Shown piece after piece: positions 30,903 to 39,737 of a DNA stretch of 64,000 bases. Under the pieces are notes generated by a model. That model was not told the DNA's origin, searched no databases, and saw only the letters and a program-made list of their open reading frames with translations. This DNA comes from an uncultured Bacteroidia bacterium (GTDB lineage Bacteria; Bacteroidota; Bacteroidia; Bacteroidales; UBA932). Numbering within the stretch: the first letter of the stretch is position 1; the number at the start of each line of letters is the position of its first letter. Both the position numbers and the translations under genes were made by a program. The stretch lies in NCBI GenBank assembly GCA_902790635.1, contig CADASN010000001.1:62001-126000 (forward strand). The letters are read 5' to 3'.

Positions 30903-32171
30903 TCAGATCACGCCGCTGCCGAGCATTTCCCCGTCCGGGGCATACCAGACGGCGAACTGCCCCGGGGTGATGCTGCGCTGGGGCTGGTCGAAAAGGATAT
31001 AAAGACCGTTGTCCCGCATCAGGAGCGTGGCATCCTGCAGGGGCTGGCGATAGCGGATGCGTACGCGGTAGCGGCGCTGTCCGCCGGGCTGCATCGCTTC
31101 GGACGGCCGGATCCAATGGATCTCGTCCGGGGCGATACGGAGACAACTGCGCAGCAGGCCGGGATGGTTCTCGCCTTCGCCCACGTAAATGATGTTCCGG
31201 GCGATATCGGTGGCCAGGACGAAGACCGGATTGGCGTGGCCGCCGATTCCCAGGCCCTTGCGCTGGCCGATGGTGTAGAACTGCGCGCCTTCGTGGCGGC
31301 CGATGCGCTTCGCCCAGGGGTTCGCCTTGTCCCGCGTTTTCTTGACGTGGTGCTTGCCGGAGCGGTAAGTCTCCGTCTCGAAATGGATGTCGGCGTAGTC
31401 CAGGGGGGTGGAGAGCTCCAGCAGTTCTTCGTCGCTGAGGGCGAGCCCTTTCGCGAGCAGAGCCTGGTCCCGCCGGTATTTGGCGGAATCTGCATAGTAG
31501 GGGGCGAAGACTTCGACGACGTCGCCTTCGACGCTCCGGAGCTGCTGCTGGAGAAAGACGGGCAGGTCCACCTTGCCTACGAAGCAGATGCCCTGGGAGT
31601 CTTTCTTTTCTGCGGAAGGCAGGTCGGCTTCCCGGGCGATCCGGCGCACCTCGCTTTTGCAGAGGTCACCGATGGGGAAGAGGGCCTTGGAGAGCTGCGT
31701 CTGGTCGAGCTGGCAGAGAAAGTAGCTCTGGTCCTTGTTGGGATCGATCCCTTCGAGGATGCGGCAAGTCCCGTCCGGGAGCGTCTCCTTGCGGCAATAG
31801 TGACCGGTGGCGACGCAGTCGGCCCCCATGCGCTCCGCCGCCGCCAGGAAGGCGTCGAACTTGATTTCGCGGTTGCAGAGGACGTCGGGATTGGGCGTGC
31901 GCCCCTTCGCGTATTCGTCGAACATGTAATCCACGACGCGCTGGCGGTATTCCCTGCTCAAGTCAATGAAATAGAAAGGAATGCCGATCTTGCGGGCAAC
32001 CATCTCCGCGACGAAGCGCTCCTCCTCCCACTCGCAGTCGCCGTGCAGCGTGCCTTCGGTGTCGTGCCAGTTCTGCATGAACATGGCGAACACGTCGTAC
32101 CCCTGCCGCTTGAGCAGCAGGGCGGCTACGCTGGAGTCCACGCCTCCGGAAAGTCCTACGCAAATCTTCAT
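30903..32171 (-). CDS. mnmA: tRNA-specific 2-thiouridylase
   Basis: MnmA inserts sulfur at C2 of U34 in Glu, Gln and Lys tRNAs. It shows the PP-loop GLSGGVDSS at residues 7-15, the first catalytic cysteine in NPDVLCNREIKF, the second in DSQGICFVGK and the KDQSYFL segment. At 422 residues it is some 50 longer than E. coli MnmA. The extra part is an insert after the second cysteine (around EVFAPYYADSAKYRRDQ and HHVKKTRDK), which I believe is usual in Bacteroidetes homologues. A -7 box lies 8 bases upstream of the ATG. Confidence 0.95.
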   Translation of the reverse strand: MKICVGLSGGVDSSVAALLLKRQGYDVFAMFMQNWHDTEGTLHGDCEWEEERFVAEMVARKIGIPFYFIDLSREYRQRVVDYMFDEYAKGRTPNPDVLCNREIKFDAFLAAAERMGADCVATGHYCRKETLPDGTCRILEGIDPNKDQSYFLCQLDQTQLSKALFPIGDLCKSEVRRIAREADLPSAEKKDSQGICFVGKVDLPVFLQQQLRSVEGDVVEVFAPYYADSAKYRRDQALLAKGLALSDEELLELSTPLDYADIHFETETYRSGKHHVKKTRDKANPWAKRIGRHEGAQFYTIGQRKGLGIGGHANPVFVLATDIARNIIYVGEGENHPGLLRSCLRIAPDEIHWIRPSEAMQPGGQRRYRVRIRYRQPLQDATLLMRDNGLYILFDQPQRSITPGQFAVWYAPDGEMLGSGVI

Positions 32172-32178
32172 GACTGGC

Positions 32179-32187
32179 GCAAAGATA
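32179..32187 (-). promoter_or_regulatory. -7 promoter box TATCTTTGC for mnmA
   Basis: The minus-strand box ends 7 bases before the mnmA start codon, which allows a leaderless or near-leaderless transcript. Confidence 0.5.
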
Positions 32188-32230
32188 CGTAATTCCGGCG
32201 CAGTTTCTTTTCCGTAAGCATGTTTTTTTG

Positions 32231-32239
32231 TAAATTTGC
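32231..32239 (+). promoter_or_regulatory. -7 promoter box TAAATTTGC for the fak-plsX operon
   Basis: Full consensus box. Initiation near 32245 would include both the ATG at 32252 and the ATG at 32285. Confidence 0.6.
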
Positions 32240-32284
32240 CATGTTATTTATATGTGCGTGTTGCACGTGTGCGAACCTGGACCC

Positions 32285-33889
32285 ATGAGTGAATCACTGG
32301 ACGCAAAACGCTATATGTCCATGCTGCGCGGCGGGGCTGAGGCCCTGAACGCCCGACGGCAGCAAATCAATGACCTCAATGTCTTCCCCATTCCGGACGG
32401 AGATACGGGGGATAATATGTACATGACCCTTGCCGCCGGGCTGGATGCCGCCGGCGATACCCTTCCGGAAGTGGCTGCGGCGGCTTCCCGGGGGATGCTG
32501 ATGGGCGCCCGGGGCAATTCCGGGGTGATCCTCTCCCGGATTTTTGCCGGCATCGCCAAGTCCTTGCAGGGCGGCCCGGCCGCAGCTGATGTCCGCCTGT
32601 TCGACAAGGCGATGCAGGAGGGAGTCAGCGAATCCTACAAAGCCGTCTCCGAGCCGGTTGAAGGGACCATCCTGACCGTGCTCCGCGAGGGAGTCAAGGC
32701 GGCCGCTGGCAGCAGCGGCCTCGAGGAGTACTTCGACCTGCTCGTACCGGCGATGGACCTGGCGCTTGCCCGCACGCCGGAGCAGCTTCCCGTCCTCAAG
32801 CAGGCGGGGGTGGTGGACAGCGGCGGAGCCGGTCTGCTGGCCATTTTCGAAGGGATGCGCGATGCCCTTGAGGGCCGCGCCTTCCTGGAAGAGTCCGTTC
32901 CCGCGCAGGCGCCTGCCGCGCCCAAGCTGGACCTGGACTCCTTCACGGAGGACAGCGTCCTGGAATTCGGCTACTGTACCGAGTTCCTGCTGCGCCTCCA
33001 GCGCTCCAAGGTGGACCTGGAGACTTTCGACGAGCGCGTCCTCTCGGACTGGCTTGCCGCCCACGGCGAATCGCTGGTCTTCTTCCGCGACGGTTCCATC
33101 ATCAAGACGCACGTCCATACGCATACGCCGGGCGAGATCCTGAACCATTGCCAGCAGTATGGCGAATTCCTGACCGTGAAGATCGAGAACATGACCCTGC
33201 AGCACCATGAGAACCACATGGAGCATCTGGTGCCCAAGCCGCACAAGGCGTTCGGCGTGGTGGCGGTAGCTTCCGGGGAAGGCCTGATGCAGACCTTCCG
33301 GGAGATGGGTGCGGACGAAGTGATCGAGGGTGGCCAGACGATGAATCCCTCGGTGCAGCGCTTCCTCGAGGCCTTCGACCGCGTGGCGGCGGATACCATC
33401 TTCGTCCTTCCGGACAACGCGAACATTCTTCTGGCCGCGCAGCAGGCCGCCGGGGCCTGCCAGACCTCGGACATCCGGGTCATCCCTTGCAAAACCCTGG
33501 GCGAGGGCTATTACGCCCTGGCCAACCTGGACCTTTCCTCCGGTGATGCCGACGCGATTGCGCAGACCCTCACGGCTGCTGCGGGGGAGGTTGTCACGGG
33601 CATGGTCTCCCGGGCCATCCGCACCACGGAAGAAGTGCGCAAAGGCGACTGGGCCGGATTCTCCGGCAAACGGATCCTGGCTTCCGGGCCCGACCCGGAG
33701 CAGGCGCTGACCGCCCTGGCGGATGCGCTGGATGCCGGCTCGCACGACGTCGCCCTGATCTTTGCCGGGGAGGGGGCCGGCCCGTCCGCGGACCTGTCTG
33801 CCGCCTTGTCTGCCCGTTATCCCCGCACGGAGGTCATTCTCCAGCAGGGCGGACAGCCTGTCTATGATTATATCTTGGTTTTATTCTAA
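32285..33889 (+). CDS. fakA: Fatty acid kinase FakA-like protein (DhaL/DAK2 domain)
   Basis: The 534-residue protein has an N-terminal DhaL kinase domain at about residues 5-200, with NVFPIPDGDTGDNMYMT (metal-binding aspartates) and GARGNSGVILSRIF (nucleotide loop), then the middle and C-terminal domains typical of FakA (YCTEFLL, KTHVHTHTPGEI, MNPSVQ). FakA phosphorylates fatty acids carried by a DegV-type FakB. The next gene encodes such a DegV protein, followed by PlsX and ACP, which strongly supports the role. An upstream ATG at 32252 would add 11 residues; I chose 32285 because MSESLDAKRY fits the family start. Confidence 0.85.
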   Translation: MSESLDAKRYMSMLRGGAEALNARRQQINDLNVFPIPDGDTGDNMYMTLAAGLDAAGDTLPEVAAAASRGMLMGARGNSGVILSRIFAGIAKSLQGGPAAADVRLFDKAMQEGVSESYKAVSEPVEGTILTVLREGVKAAAGSSGLEEYFDLLVPAMDLALARTPEQLPVLKQAGVVDSGGAGLLAIFEGMRDALEGRAFLEESVPAQAPAAPKLDLDSFTEDSVLEFGYCTEFLLRLQRSKVDLETFDERVLSDWLAAHGESLVFFRDGSIIKTHVHTHTPGEILNHCQQYGEFLTVKIENMTLQHHENHMEHLVPKPHKAFGVVAVASGEGLMQTFREMGADEVIEGGQTMNPSVQRFLEAFDRVAADTIFVLPDNANILLAAQQAAGACQTSDIRVIPCKTLGEGYYALANLDLSSGDADAIAQTLTAAAGEVVTGMVSRAIRTTEEVRKGDWAGFSGKRILASGPDPEQALTALADALDAGSHDVALIFAGEGAGPSADLSAALSARYPRTEVILQQGGQPVYDYILVLF

Positions 33890-33903
33890 ATCTGTTTGAT
33901 ACG

Positions 33904-34770
33904 ATGTTGACTCTTTTTACCGATACGGATACCGACATCACCCCCGCAGTTGCGGCGGAATATGGCTACAAACTGATCAGCATGCCCTACAGCATCGACG
34001 CGAAGACGGTCTATCCCTATGTGGATTTCGAGGTCTTCGACGACCACGCTTTCTATGACATGCTACGCAGCGGTGTCCTCCCCACGACCAGCGCCATCTC
34101 CCGGGAGCGCTACATCGAGTATTTCGAACCGGAGTTCGCAGCCGGCAATGATATCCTCTATGTGCATTTCTCGCGCGCGATGACCAATACGTTCGACGCG
34201 ATGGACCAGGCGGTCGCCGAATTGAAGGAACGCTATCCGGAGCGCATTTTCCGGGAAATTGATACGAAAGGCATCACGACCATCAGCTATGCCATCGTGC
34301 GGGAGGTCGGCGACCTCTTCAAAGCCGGGAAGAGCCTCGAGGAGGTGCTCGCCTGGGCGGAGACGGAAGTGGACAAGTTCGCGATGTATTTCTATGTGGA
34401 CGACCTGAAGTTCTTCCGCCGCAGCGGCCGCGTGAGCGGACTGGCCGCCACGATGGGGACGCTGATCGGCCTGCGTCCGATCATCCACATGAGCCAGGAG
34501 GGCAAAATGGTCTCCCTGGGTACGGAGAAAGGCCGTTTCAAGGCGGCCAACCGCCTGCTGGATACCGTGATGGAGCTGGGTGACGATGTCCGGGGACACC
34601 GTGTCTGCATCGGTCACTCCGATTCGCTGGACATGGCGAAAGAACTCGCCGGGATGCTTACCGACGCCCTAGGCCCGCTGGATATCGAATTCGTGCCCGT
34701 GAACCCCACGGCCGGCAGCCATTGCGGCCCCAACGGCGTGGGAGTCTGCTTCCATGCCAAGCACCGTTAA
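33904..34770 (+). CDS. fakB: DegV family fatty acid-binding protein (FakB-like)
   Basis: DegV/FakB proteins hold a fatty acid while FakA phosphorylates it. The 288 residues carry the family pattern: TDTDTDIT at the start, the loop with SGVLPTTSAIS near residue 57 (the TTSQ-like fatty-acid contact), HFSRAMTNTFDAM, DTKGITTI, and FRRSGRVSGLAATMGTLIGLRPII. The start lies 14 bases after fakA and the next gene follows in 12 bases. Acyl-chain preference cannot be read from the sequence. Confidence 0.88.
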   Translation: MLTLFTDTDTDITPAVAAEYGYKLISMPYSIDAKTVYPYVDFEVFDDHAFYDMLRSGVLPTTSAISRERYIEYFEPEFAAGNDILYVHFSRAMTNTFDAMDQAVAELKERYPERIFREIDTKGITTISYAIVREVGDLFKAGKSLEEVLAWAETEVDKFAMYFYVDDLKFFRRSGRVSGLAATMGTLIGLRPIIHMSQEGKMVSLGTEKGRFKAANRLLDTVMELGDDVRGHRVCIGHSDSLDMAKELAGMLTDALGPLDIEFVPVNPTAGSHCGPNGVGVCFHAKHR

Positions 34771-34782
34771 CCCTGTCATAGT

Positions 34783-35910
34783 ATGATCGAAGTCCGACCC
34801 GTCACCACCCGCCGCGAGCAGCGGGAATTCCTGAACTTCCCGCTGGACCTCTACAAAGGCAATCCCAACTTCATCCCGCCCCTGTACATGGACGAGAAGA
34901 AAATCTTCCGCAAGGATTATGTCTATAACGACTGCTGCGACTCGGTCTGCTTCCTCGCCCGGAAGGACGGAGCCGTGGTCGGGCGCATCCAGGGCATCGT
35001 CCAGAAAGCTTCCAACGCGAAGCGGGGCGAGCGCCGGGCCCGCTTCTGCCGTTTCGACGTGATCGACGATCCGGCCGTCTCGGCGGCCTTGTTCGAGGCC
35101 GTGGAGAAGTGGGCGCTGCAGGAGGGGATGGACACCCTGTGCGGGCCGCTGAATTTCTCCGACCTGGAGCGGGAGGGCCTGCTCGTCGAAGGCTTTGACC
35201 AGCAGGCTACTTTCGAGGAGAACTACAACGCCGAATACTACCAGCACCACATCGAGTCCCTCGGATACAAGAAAGAGGTGGACTGGCTCGGCTTCCGCCT
35301 GTACGGTCCGGAAGGGGAGGAGACGCTCCAGGAGCTGGAGGACCTGACGGCCTTCATTTTCCGGCGCTACAAGCTTCATTTCGGCCCCTCGCGCAACACT
35401 TCCGATTTCCTGAAACGCTACGCGGACGGCATCTTTGCGCTGCTGGACACTTCCTATGAGCAGCTCTACGGAACCGTCCCTTTCACCGAGGGGATGAAGA
35501 AGCTGATGCTGGACAACTTCCGCCTGATCGTGGATCCGAAATACACCGCCGTCATCCTGGACGAGAATGACCGGGTGATCTGTTTCGGCGTCGCCTTCGC
35601 GTCGCTCTCCCGCGCCCTGGCGCTGACCCGCGGCCGCCTGACCCCGCGCACCGCCGTCCGCCTGCTCCGCTGCCTGAAGCATCCCGACGGGCTGGATCTC
35701 GGCCTGGTCGGCGTGGATCCGGAATACCTCAACCGCGGCGTGTCGGCCGTGTTCTCCGCTGCCATCATGAAGATGCTCCGGGACAACCCGCAGATCGGCT
35801 ACGCCGACACCAACCTCAACCTCGAGGACAATTATGCCATCATCAACCAGTGGCGCCGCTTCCGCAAGGAACAGGTCAAGCGCTACCGTTCTTATGTGAA
35901 GAGTCTATGA
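34783..35910 (+). CDS. GNAT-fold acyltransferase-like protein of unknown substrate
   Basis: The 375-residue protein resembles the long GNAT-like proteins annotated as N-acetyltransferases in Bacteroidetes: MIEVRPVTTRREQREFLNFP, NPNFIPPL, VVGRIQGIV, a central CGPLNFSDLEREGLLVEGF and a C-terminal LNLEDNYAIINQWRRF reminiscent of acyl-CoA binding strands. It has no signal peptide or clear membrane helix. Its stop overlaps the plsX start. Location between fatty acid kinase genes and plsX suggests an acyl transfer job in lipid synthesis, but that is inference. Confidence 0.7.
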   Translation: MIEVRPVTTRREQREFLNFPLDLYKGNPNFIPPLYMDEKKIFRKDYVYNDCCDSVCFLARKDGAVVGRIQGIVQKASNAKRGERRARFCRFDVIDDPAVSAALFEAVEKWALQEGMDTLCGPLNFSDLEREGLLVEGFDQQATFEENYNAEYYQHHIESLGYKKEVDWLGFRLYGPEGEETLQELEDLTAFIFRRYKLHFGPSRNTSDFLKRYADGIFALLDTSYEQLYGTVPFTEGMKKLMLDNFRLIVDPKYTAVILDENDRVICFGVAFASLSRALALTRGRLTPRTAVRLLRCLKHPDGLDLGLVGVDPEYLNRGVSAVFSAAIMKMLRDNPQIGYADTNLNLEDNYAIINQWRRFRKEQVKRYRSYVKSL

Positions 35911-36926
35911 CCAAGCTCCTTGTTGACTGTTTCGGCGGCGACCATTCGCCGCAGGCGCCCGTCGGAGGCGCACTCCGGGCGCTGGCTGCCAATCCGGAAC
36001 TGCACCTGCTGCTGACCGGGGACGAAGCGACGCTCAAAAAGGCCCTCGAGGGCCAGGTGTATGACGCCGCCCGGCTGGACATCATCCATGCTCCGGAGGT
36101 GATCGGCTGCGATGAGAAGCCGACCGATGTCGTCCGCCTGAAGCGCAATTCTTCGATGATGAAGGCCATCATGCTGCTGCGCGACGAGGACGATATCACC
36201 GGCATGGTCTCGACGGGCTCGACCGGTGCGCTCGTGACGGGGGCGCTGGTGCGTCTGGGCCGTATTCCGGGCGTCATCCGCCCGGCCTTCTGCCCCATTC
36301 TTCCGACGATGTCGGGCGGCCTGGTGGGCATCTGCGACAGCGGGGCCAACGTCGAGGTCACGCCGTCGCATCTGCGGCAGTTCGCCATCATGGCCAGCCT
36401 CTACATGGAGCAGGTCTATGGGGTGGAAACGCCCCGCGTGGCGCTGCTCAATGTCGGTAAGGAAGCCGAGAAGGGCGACGACCTGCGCAAGGAAGCCTAC
36501 CGCCTGCTGCAGGAGACAGACTGCATCCGCTTCGTGGGCAACATGGAGAGCCGTGACCTGCTCTCCGGCAGCTACGACGTCGTTGTCGCTGACGGCTTCT
36601 CCGGCAACGTCCTGGTCAAGACGACTGAGGGAACGGCCCTTGAATTGCTCAAAAAGCTCAAGAAAGACATCTTCTCCAGCATGATCTACCAACTGGGCGC
36701 CCTGCTGATGAAGCGGATGTTCGCCGAGGAGAAGGAATTCATGAACTACCAGAACTACGGCGGCAGTGTCCTGCTGGGCACGTCCAAGGTCGTGGTCAAA
36801 GGGCACGGCAGCAGCAAGGCGGTCGCGGTGGAAAAATGCATCGAACAGGCCTGGAAGATGGAGCGGGGACACCTGTCCGAGCGGATAGAGAAAGCCATCG
36901 CACGATACGAACATTTTGAAGAATAA
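35907..36926 (+). CDS. plsX: Phosphate acyltransferase
   Basis: PlsX interconverts acyl-ACP and acyl-phosphate, the acyl donor for PlsY in phospholipid synthesis. The 339 residues start MTKLLVDCFGGDHSPQAPV and include STGSTGALVTGALVRLGRI, RPAFCPILPT, CDSGANVEV, LNVGKEAEKGDD, VADGFSGNVLVKTTEG and GGSVLLG, all diagnostic. The ATG at 35907 overlaps the preceding stop in an ATGA. ACP follows 4 bases later. With FakA and FakB in the same operon, free fatty acids could also enter the acyl-phosphate pool. Confidence 0.96.
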   Translation: MTKLLVDCFGGDHSPQAPVGGALRALAANPELHLLLTGDEATLKKALEGQVYDAARLDIIHAPEVIGCDEKPTDVVRLKRNSSMMKAIMLLRDEDDITGMVSTGSTGALVTGALVRLGRIPGVIRPAFCPILPTMSGGLVGICDSGANVEVTPSHLRQFAIMASLYMEQVYGVETPRVALLNVGKEAEKGDDLRKEAYRLLQETDCIRFVGNMESRDLLSGSYDVVVADGFSGNVLVKTTEGTALELLKKLKKDIFSSMIYQLGALLMKRMFAEEKEFMNYQNYGGSVLLGTSKVVVKGHGSSKAVAVEKCIEQAWKMERGHLSERIEKAIARYEHFEE

Positions 36927-36930
36927 GGAT

Positions 36931-37167
36931 ATGGAAACCATGTTTGAAAGGGTGCAGGCCATCCTCGCGAAGCAGCTTCGCGTGGATCCTGCGGACGTCA
37001 TTCCGGAAGCCCGGATCAAAAAGGACCTGGGCGCCGATTCGCTGGATATTCTCCAGCTGCTGATGCGCATCGAGGACCGATACGGCATTACCATTCCCGA
37101 CGAGGAACTCGCCACCTTCGAGACCGTGGGTGATGTGGTGGCCTATCTGGAGAAGGTGGAGGGGTGA
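36931..37167 (+). CDS. acpP: Acyl carrier protein
   Basis: A 78-residue acidic carrier with the phosphopantetheine attachment serine in GADSLDILQLL (about residue 37) and the usual helix pattern (RVDPADVIPEA, DRYGITIPDEE, VGDVVAYLE). It carries growing and finished acyl chains for fatty acid synthesis and PlsX. The ATG at 36931 was chosen because the alternative upstream TTG overlaps the end of plsX. This may not be the only ACP of the genome, since it lies in a phospholipid rather than a fab cluster. Confidence 0.93.
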   Translation: METMFERVQAILAKQLRVDPADVIPEARIKKDLGADSLDILQLLMRIEDRYGITIPDEELATFETVGDVVAYLEKVEG

Positions 37168-37215
37168 TCTTGGCGGATTTCCCGGTGCCGCCTGTGCTTT
37201 CTTCCGGATTTTTGT

Positions 37216-37223
37216 TATATTTG
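37216..37223 (+). promoter_or_regulatory. -7 promoter box TATATTTG for cdd
   Basis: Consensus box 20 bases before the cdd ATG, in the 76-base gap after acpP. Confidence 0.55.
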
Positions 37224-37243
37224 GGAGATTAACCACATAGATC

Positions 37244-37717
37244 ATGACGAACCGAGAAATCCACATCACGTATCAGGAGTACAATTCCGTCGAGGAGCTG
37301 AATCCGGAGGACCGCGAACTCGCCGCCGAAGCCATCCAGGCGATGACGGGCGCTTATGCGCCATATTCGCATTTCCATGTGGGGGCTGCCGTGCGGATGT
37401 CCAACGGACAGATTGTCCGGGGGGCCAACCAGGAGAATGCGGCTTTTCCTTCGGGCCTGTGCGCCGAGCGCACGGCGATGTTTGCCGCGAGTGCGCGTTA
37501 CCCCGACAAGGATATGCTCAGCATCGCACTGGCCGGCGGTGTCATGGGGCGGCTCGCAACCCAGCCGGCGACACCCTGCGGCGCTTGCCGCCAGGTGATG
37601 GCCCAGTACCAGGCCAAATCCGGCAAGCCCATGTCGGTCATCATGATTTCGGCCGACAAGATCTGGAAATTCGAAAAAGTAGATGATATTCTCCCGTTAA
37701 TCTTCAACAGCATTTGA
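37244..37717 (+). CDS. cdd: Cytidine deaminase
   Basis: It deaminates cytidine and deoxycytidine in pyrimidine salvage. The 157-residue protein is a homotetrameric-type CDA: YAPYSHFHVGAAV, the zinc and proton-shuttle motif CAER (GLCAERTAMF), and the two further zinc cysteines in TPCGACRQVM. Length is slightly above the usual 130-140 because of an N-terminal extension of about 25 residues. It has its own promoter box and directly precedes the SRP RNA gene. Confidence 0.95.
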   Translation: MTNREIHITYQEYNSVEELNPEDRELAAEAIQAMTGAYAPYSHFHVGAAVRMSNGQIVRGANQENAAFPSGLCAERTAMFAASARYPDKDMLSIALAGGVMGRLATQPATPCGACRQVMAQYQAKSGKPMSVIMISADKIWKFEKVDDILPLIFNSI

Positions 37718-37725
37718 TTTTTTAC

Positions 37726-37733
37726 TATATTTG
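37726..37733 (+). promoter_or_regulatory. -7 promoter box TATATTTG for the SRP RNA
   Basis: The box ends 4 bases before the predicted RNA 5' end at about 37738, the spacing expected in Bacteroidetes promoters. Confidence 0.6.
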
Positions 37734-37737
37734 CTGC

Positions 37738-37834
37738 GGGAAAGTCGTACACGACCAGCTCCCTCTGAACTCCCCCAGGGCCGGAAGGCAGCAAGGGTAG
37801 GAGGTCGTAGCGGTGCGATGTGCTAAGCTTTCCC
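37738..37834 (+). ncRNA. ffs: Signal recognition particle RNA, bacterial small type (4.5S-like)
   Basis: The segment contains the hallmark SRP domain IV core: GGCCGGAAGGCAGCAAGG (from about 37779), with the GGAA apical tetraloop and the asymmetric internal loop that binds Ffh. The ends pair as GGGAAAG (37738-37744) with CTTTCCC (37828-37834), giving a hairpin of about 97 nt. A promoter box sits just upstream. The RNA's 3' end lies one base before the start codon of the GH127 gene, with no room for a separate terminator. Confidence 0.93.
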
Positions 37835-37835
37835 T

Positions 37836-39737
37836 ATGAAAAGACTCCTCTCCCTGATGCTTGCAGCAGCCGCCGTGCTGTCCTGCCATGAATCCGTCCC
37901 GCAGGCGGGCTATCCGATCGGCCAGGTGCCGTTCACTGACGTCAAGGTCTCCGATGCCTTCTGGGGACAGCGTCTGCAGGCCAGCCGAGAAGTGACCATC
38001 CCGCTGGCTTTCAGCAAATGCGAAGAGACCGGACGCTATGAGAATTTCGTGCGCGCCACGAAGCCGGATTCTACCTACCACGTCGGGGGATTCCCCTTCG
38101 ACGATACGGACGTTTACAAGACGATCGAGGGAGCCAGTTATCTCCTGCAGACCTATCCGGACCCGAAACTGGAAGCCTACATCGACAGCGTGCTCGTGGT
38201 CGTTGCGGCAGCCCAGGAGCCGGACGGCTATCTCAACACCGCCCGCCAGATGAATCCCTGGCATCCGCATGCGTGGGTCGGGCCGGAGCGCTGGAGCGAG
38301 GTCGAAGGCGGCAGCCACGAGTTCTACAACCTCGGCCACATGATCGAAGGCGCCGTGGCGCATTACCAGGCCACGGGCAAGCGCAATTTCCTGGACATCG
38401 CGATCAAGTATGCGGACTGCATCGTCCGGGAGATCGGTGACGGGGAAGGGCAGCTGGAGCGCGTCCCGGGCCACCAGATCGCCGAGATGGCACTGTGCAA
38501 GCTCTATCTGGCCACGGGGGAGAAGAAGTATCTCGACCAGGCGAAATATTTCCTGGACAAGCGCGGCACGACGAGCGTACGCAATCCTTATTCGCAGTCG
38601 CATATTCCCGTGACGGAGCAGAGCGAGGCCGTGGGCCACGCCGTGCGCGCAGAGTACATGTACTCCGGCATGGCGGATGTGGCCGCCCTGACCGGGGAGC
38701 AGGCCTACATCGACGCCATCGACCGCATCTGGGACAATATCGTCTCGAAGAAGCTTTACCTGACCGGCGGCGTGGGTGCCCGCCACAGCGGGGAGTCCTT
38801 CGGCGACAACTACGAGCTGCCCAACCTGAGTTCCTATTGCGAGACCTGCGCGGCCATCGGCAATGTCTATACCAACTACCGGATGTTCCTGCTCCACGGC
38901 GACGCCAAGTACATCGATGTGCTGGAGCGGACGCTCTACAACGGCGTCCTTTCCGGCGTGTCGCTGGACGGCGGCACCTTCTTCTATCCCAATCCGCTGG
39001 AGTCCGACGGACGCCACCATCGCGAGCCCTGGTTTGGCTGCGCCTGCTGCCCGTCCAACATCTGCCGCTTCATTCCGTCCGTGCCGGGCTATGTCTATGC
39101 GGCGAAGGGGAAGGACCTCTATGTCAATCTGTATGTGGACAATACGATGACGCATCAGCTTGAAGGGCGTGCGGTGACGCTCTCGCAGCACACGGATTAT
39201 CCCTGGAGCGGGGAAGTGCGCGTCACGGTCGATGCCAGCAAGGCCGGCCGCTTCACCTTACGGCTGCGCATCCCCGGCTGGGTGCGCGGCGAGGTGGTCC
39301 CGAGTGACCTGTATGCCTATGCCGACGGCAAGCAGACGCCCTATACCGTCGCCCTCAACGGGGAGACGCTGTCGGGCGCGCTGGAGAATGGCTATTTCTG
39401 CATCGAGCGTGACTGGAAGGCGGGGGACGAAGTGACCCTGTCGTTCGACATGGAGCCGCGCTTCGTGCGGGCAAACGAGGCGGTGGAGGCTGACCGCGGC
39501 CGCCTGGCCGTGGAGTGCGGTCCGCTGGTGTATTGCGCCGAGTGGGTGGACAATCCTCAGGCCAATGTGCTGGAGGCGACCGTCTCTGCGGACGATGCCC
39601 TGACCGCCGAATTCCGGCCGGAGCTGCTGGGCGGCCTGCGGGTGATCCGCGACGGCCAGCTCACGCTGATTCCTTACTATGCATGGTGCCACCGCGGCTC
39701 GGGCGCGATGGAGGTCTGGCTGCAGGAGAAACAGTAG
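37836..39737 (+). CDS. GH127 family beta-L-arabinofuranosidase-like lipoprotein (DUF1680)
   Basis: The 633-residue protein begins with a lipoprotein signal (MKRLLSLMLAAAAVLSC, lipobox VLSC), so it is probably anchored facing the periplasm or cell surface. The catalytic module is GH127: Glu336 and Cys338 in YCETCAAIGN and Cys404-Cys405 in GCACCPSN match the zinc and nucleophile residues of characterised beta-L-arabinofuranosidases. An (alpha/alpha)6 barrel occupies about residues 30-420, followed by beta domains. The lipobox fixes the ATG at 37836, immediately behind the SRP RNA. No SusC/SusD pair is nearby, so it is a lone glycosidase. Confidence 0.92.
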   Translation: MKRLLSLMLAAAAVLSCHESVPQAGYPIGQVPFTDVKVSDAFWGQRLQASREVTIPLAFSKCEETGRYENFVRATKPDSTYHVGGFPFDDTDVYKTIEGASYLLQTYPDPKLEAYIDSVLVVVAAAQEPDGYLNTARQMNPWHPHAWVGPERWSEVEGGSHEFYNLGHMIEGAVAHYQATGKRNFLDIAIKYADCIVREIGDGEGQLERVPGHQIAEMALCKLYLATGEKKYLDQAKYFLDKRGTTSVRNPYSQSHIPVTEQSEAVGHAVRAEYMYSGMADVAALTGEQAYIDAIDRIWDNIVSKKLYLTGGVGARHSGESFGDNYELPNLSSYCETCAAIGNVYTNYRMFLLHGDAKYIDVLERTLYNGVLSGVSLDGGTFFYPNPLESDGRHHREPWFGCACCPSNICRFIPSVPGYVYAAKGKDLYVNLYVDNTMTHQLEGRAVTLSQHTDYPWSGEVRVTVDASKAGRFTLRLRIPGWVRGEVVPSDLYAYADGKQTPYTVALNGETLSGALENGYFCIERDWKAGDEVTLSFDMEPRFVRANEAVEADRGRLAVECGPLVYCAEWVDNPQANVLEATVSADDALTAEFRPELLGGLRVIRDGQLTLIPYYAWCHRGSGAMEVWLQEKQ

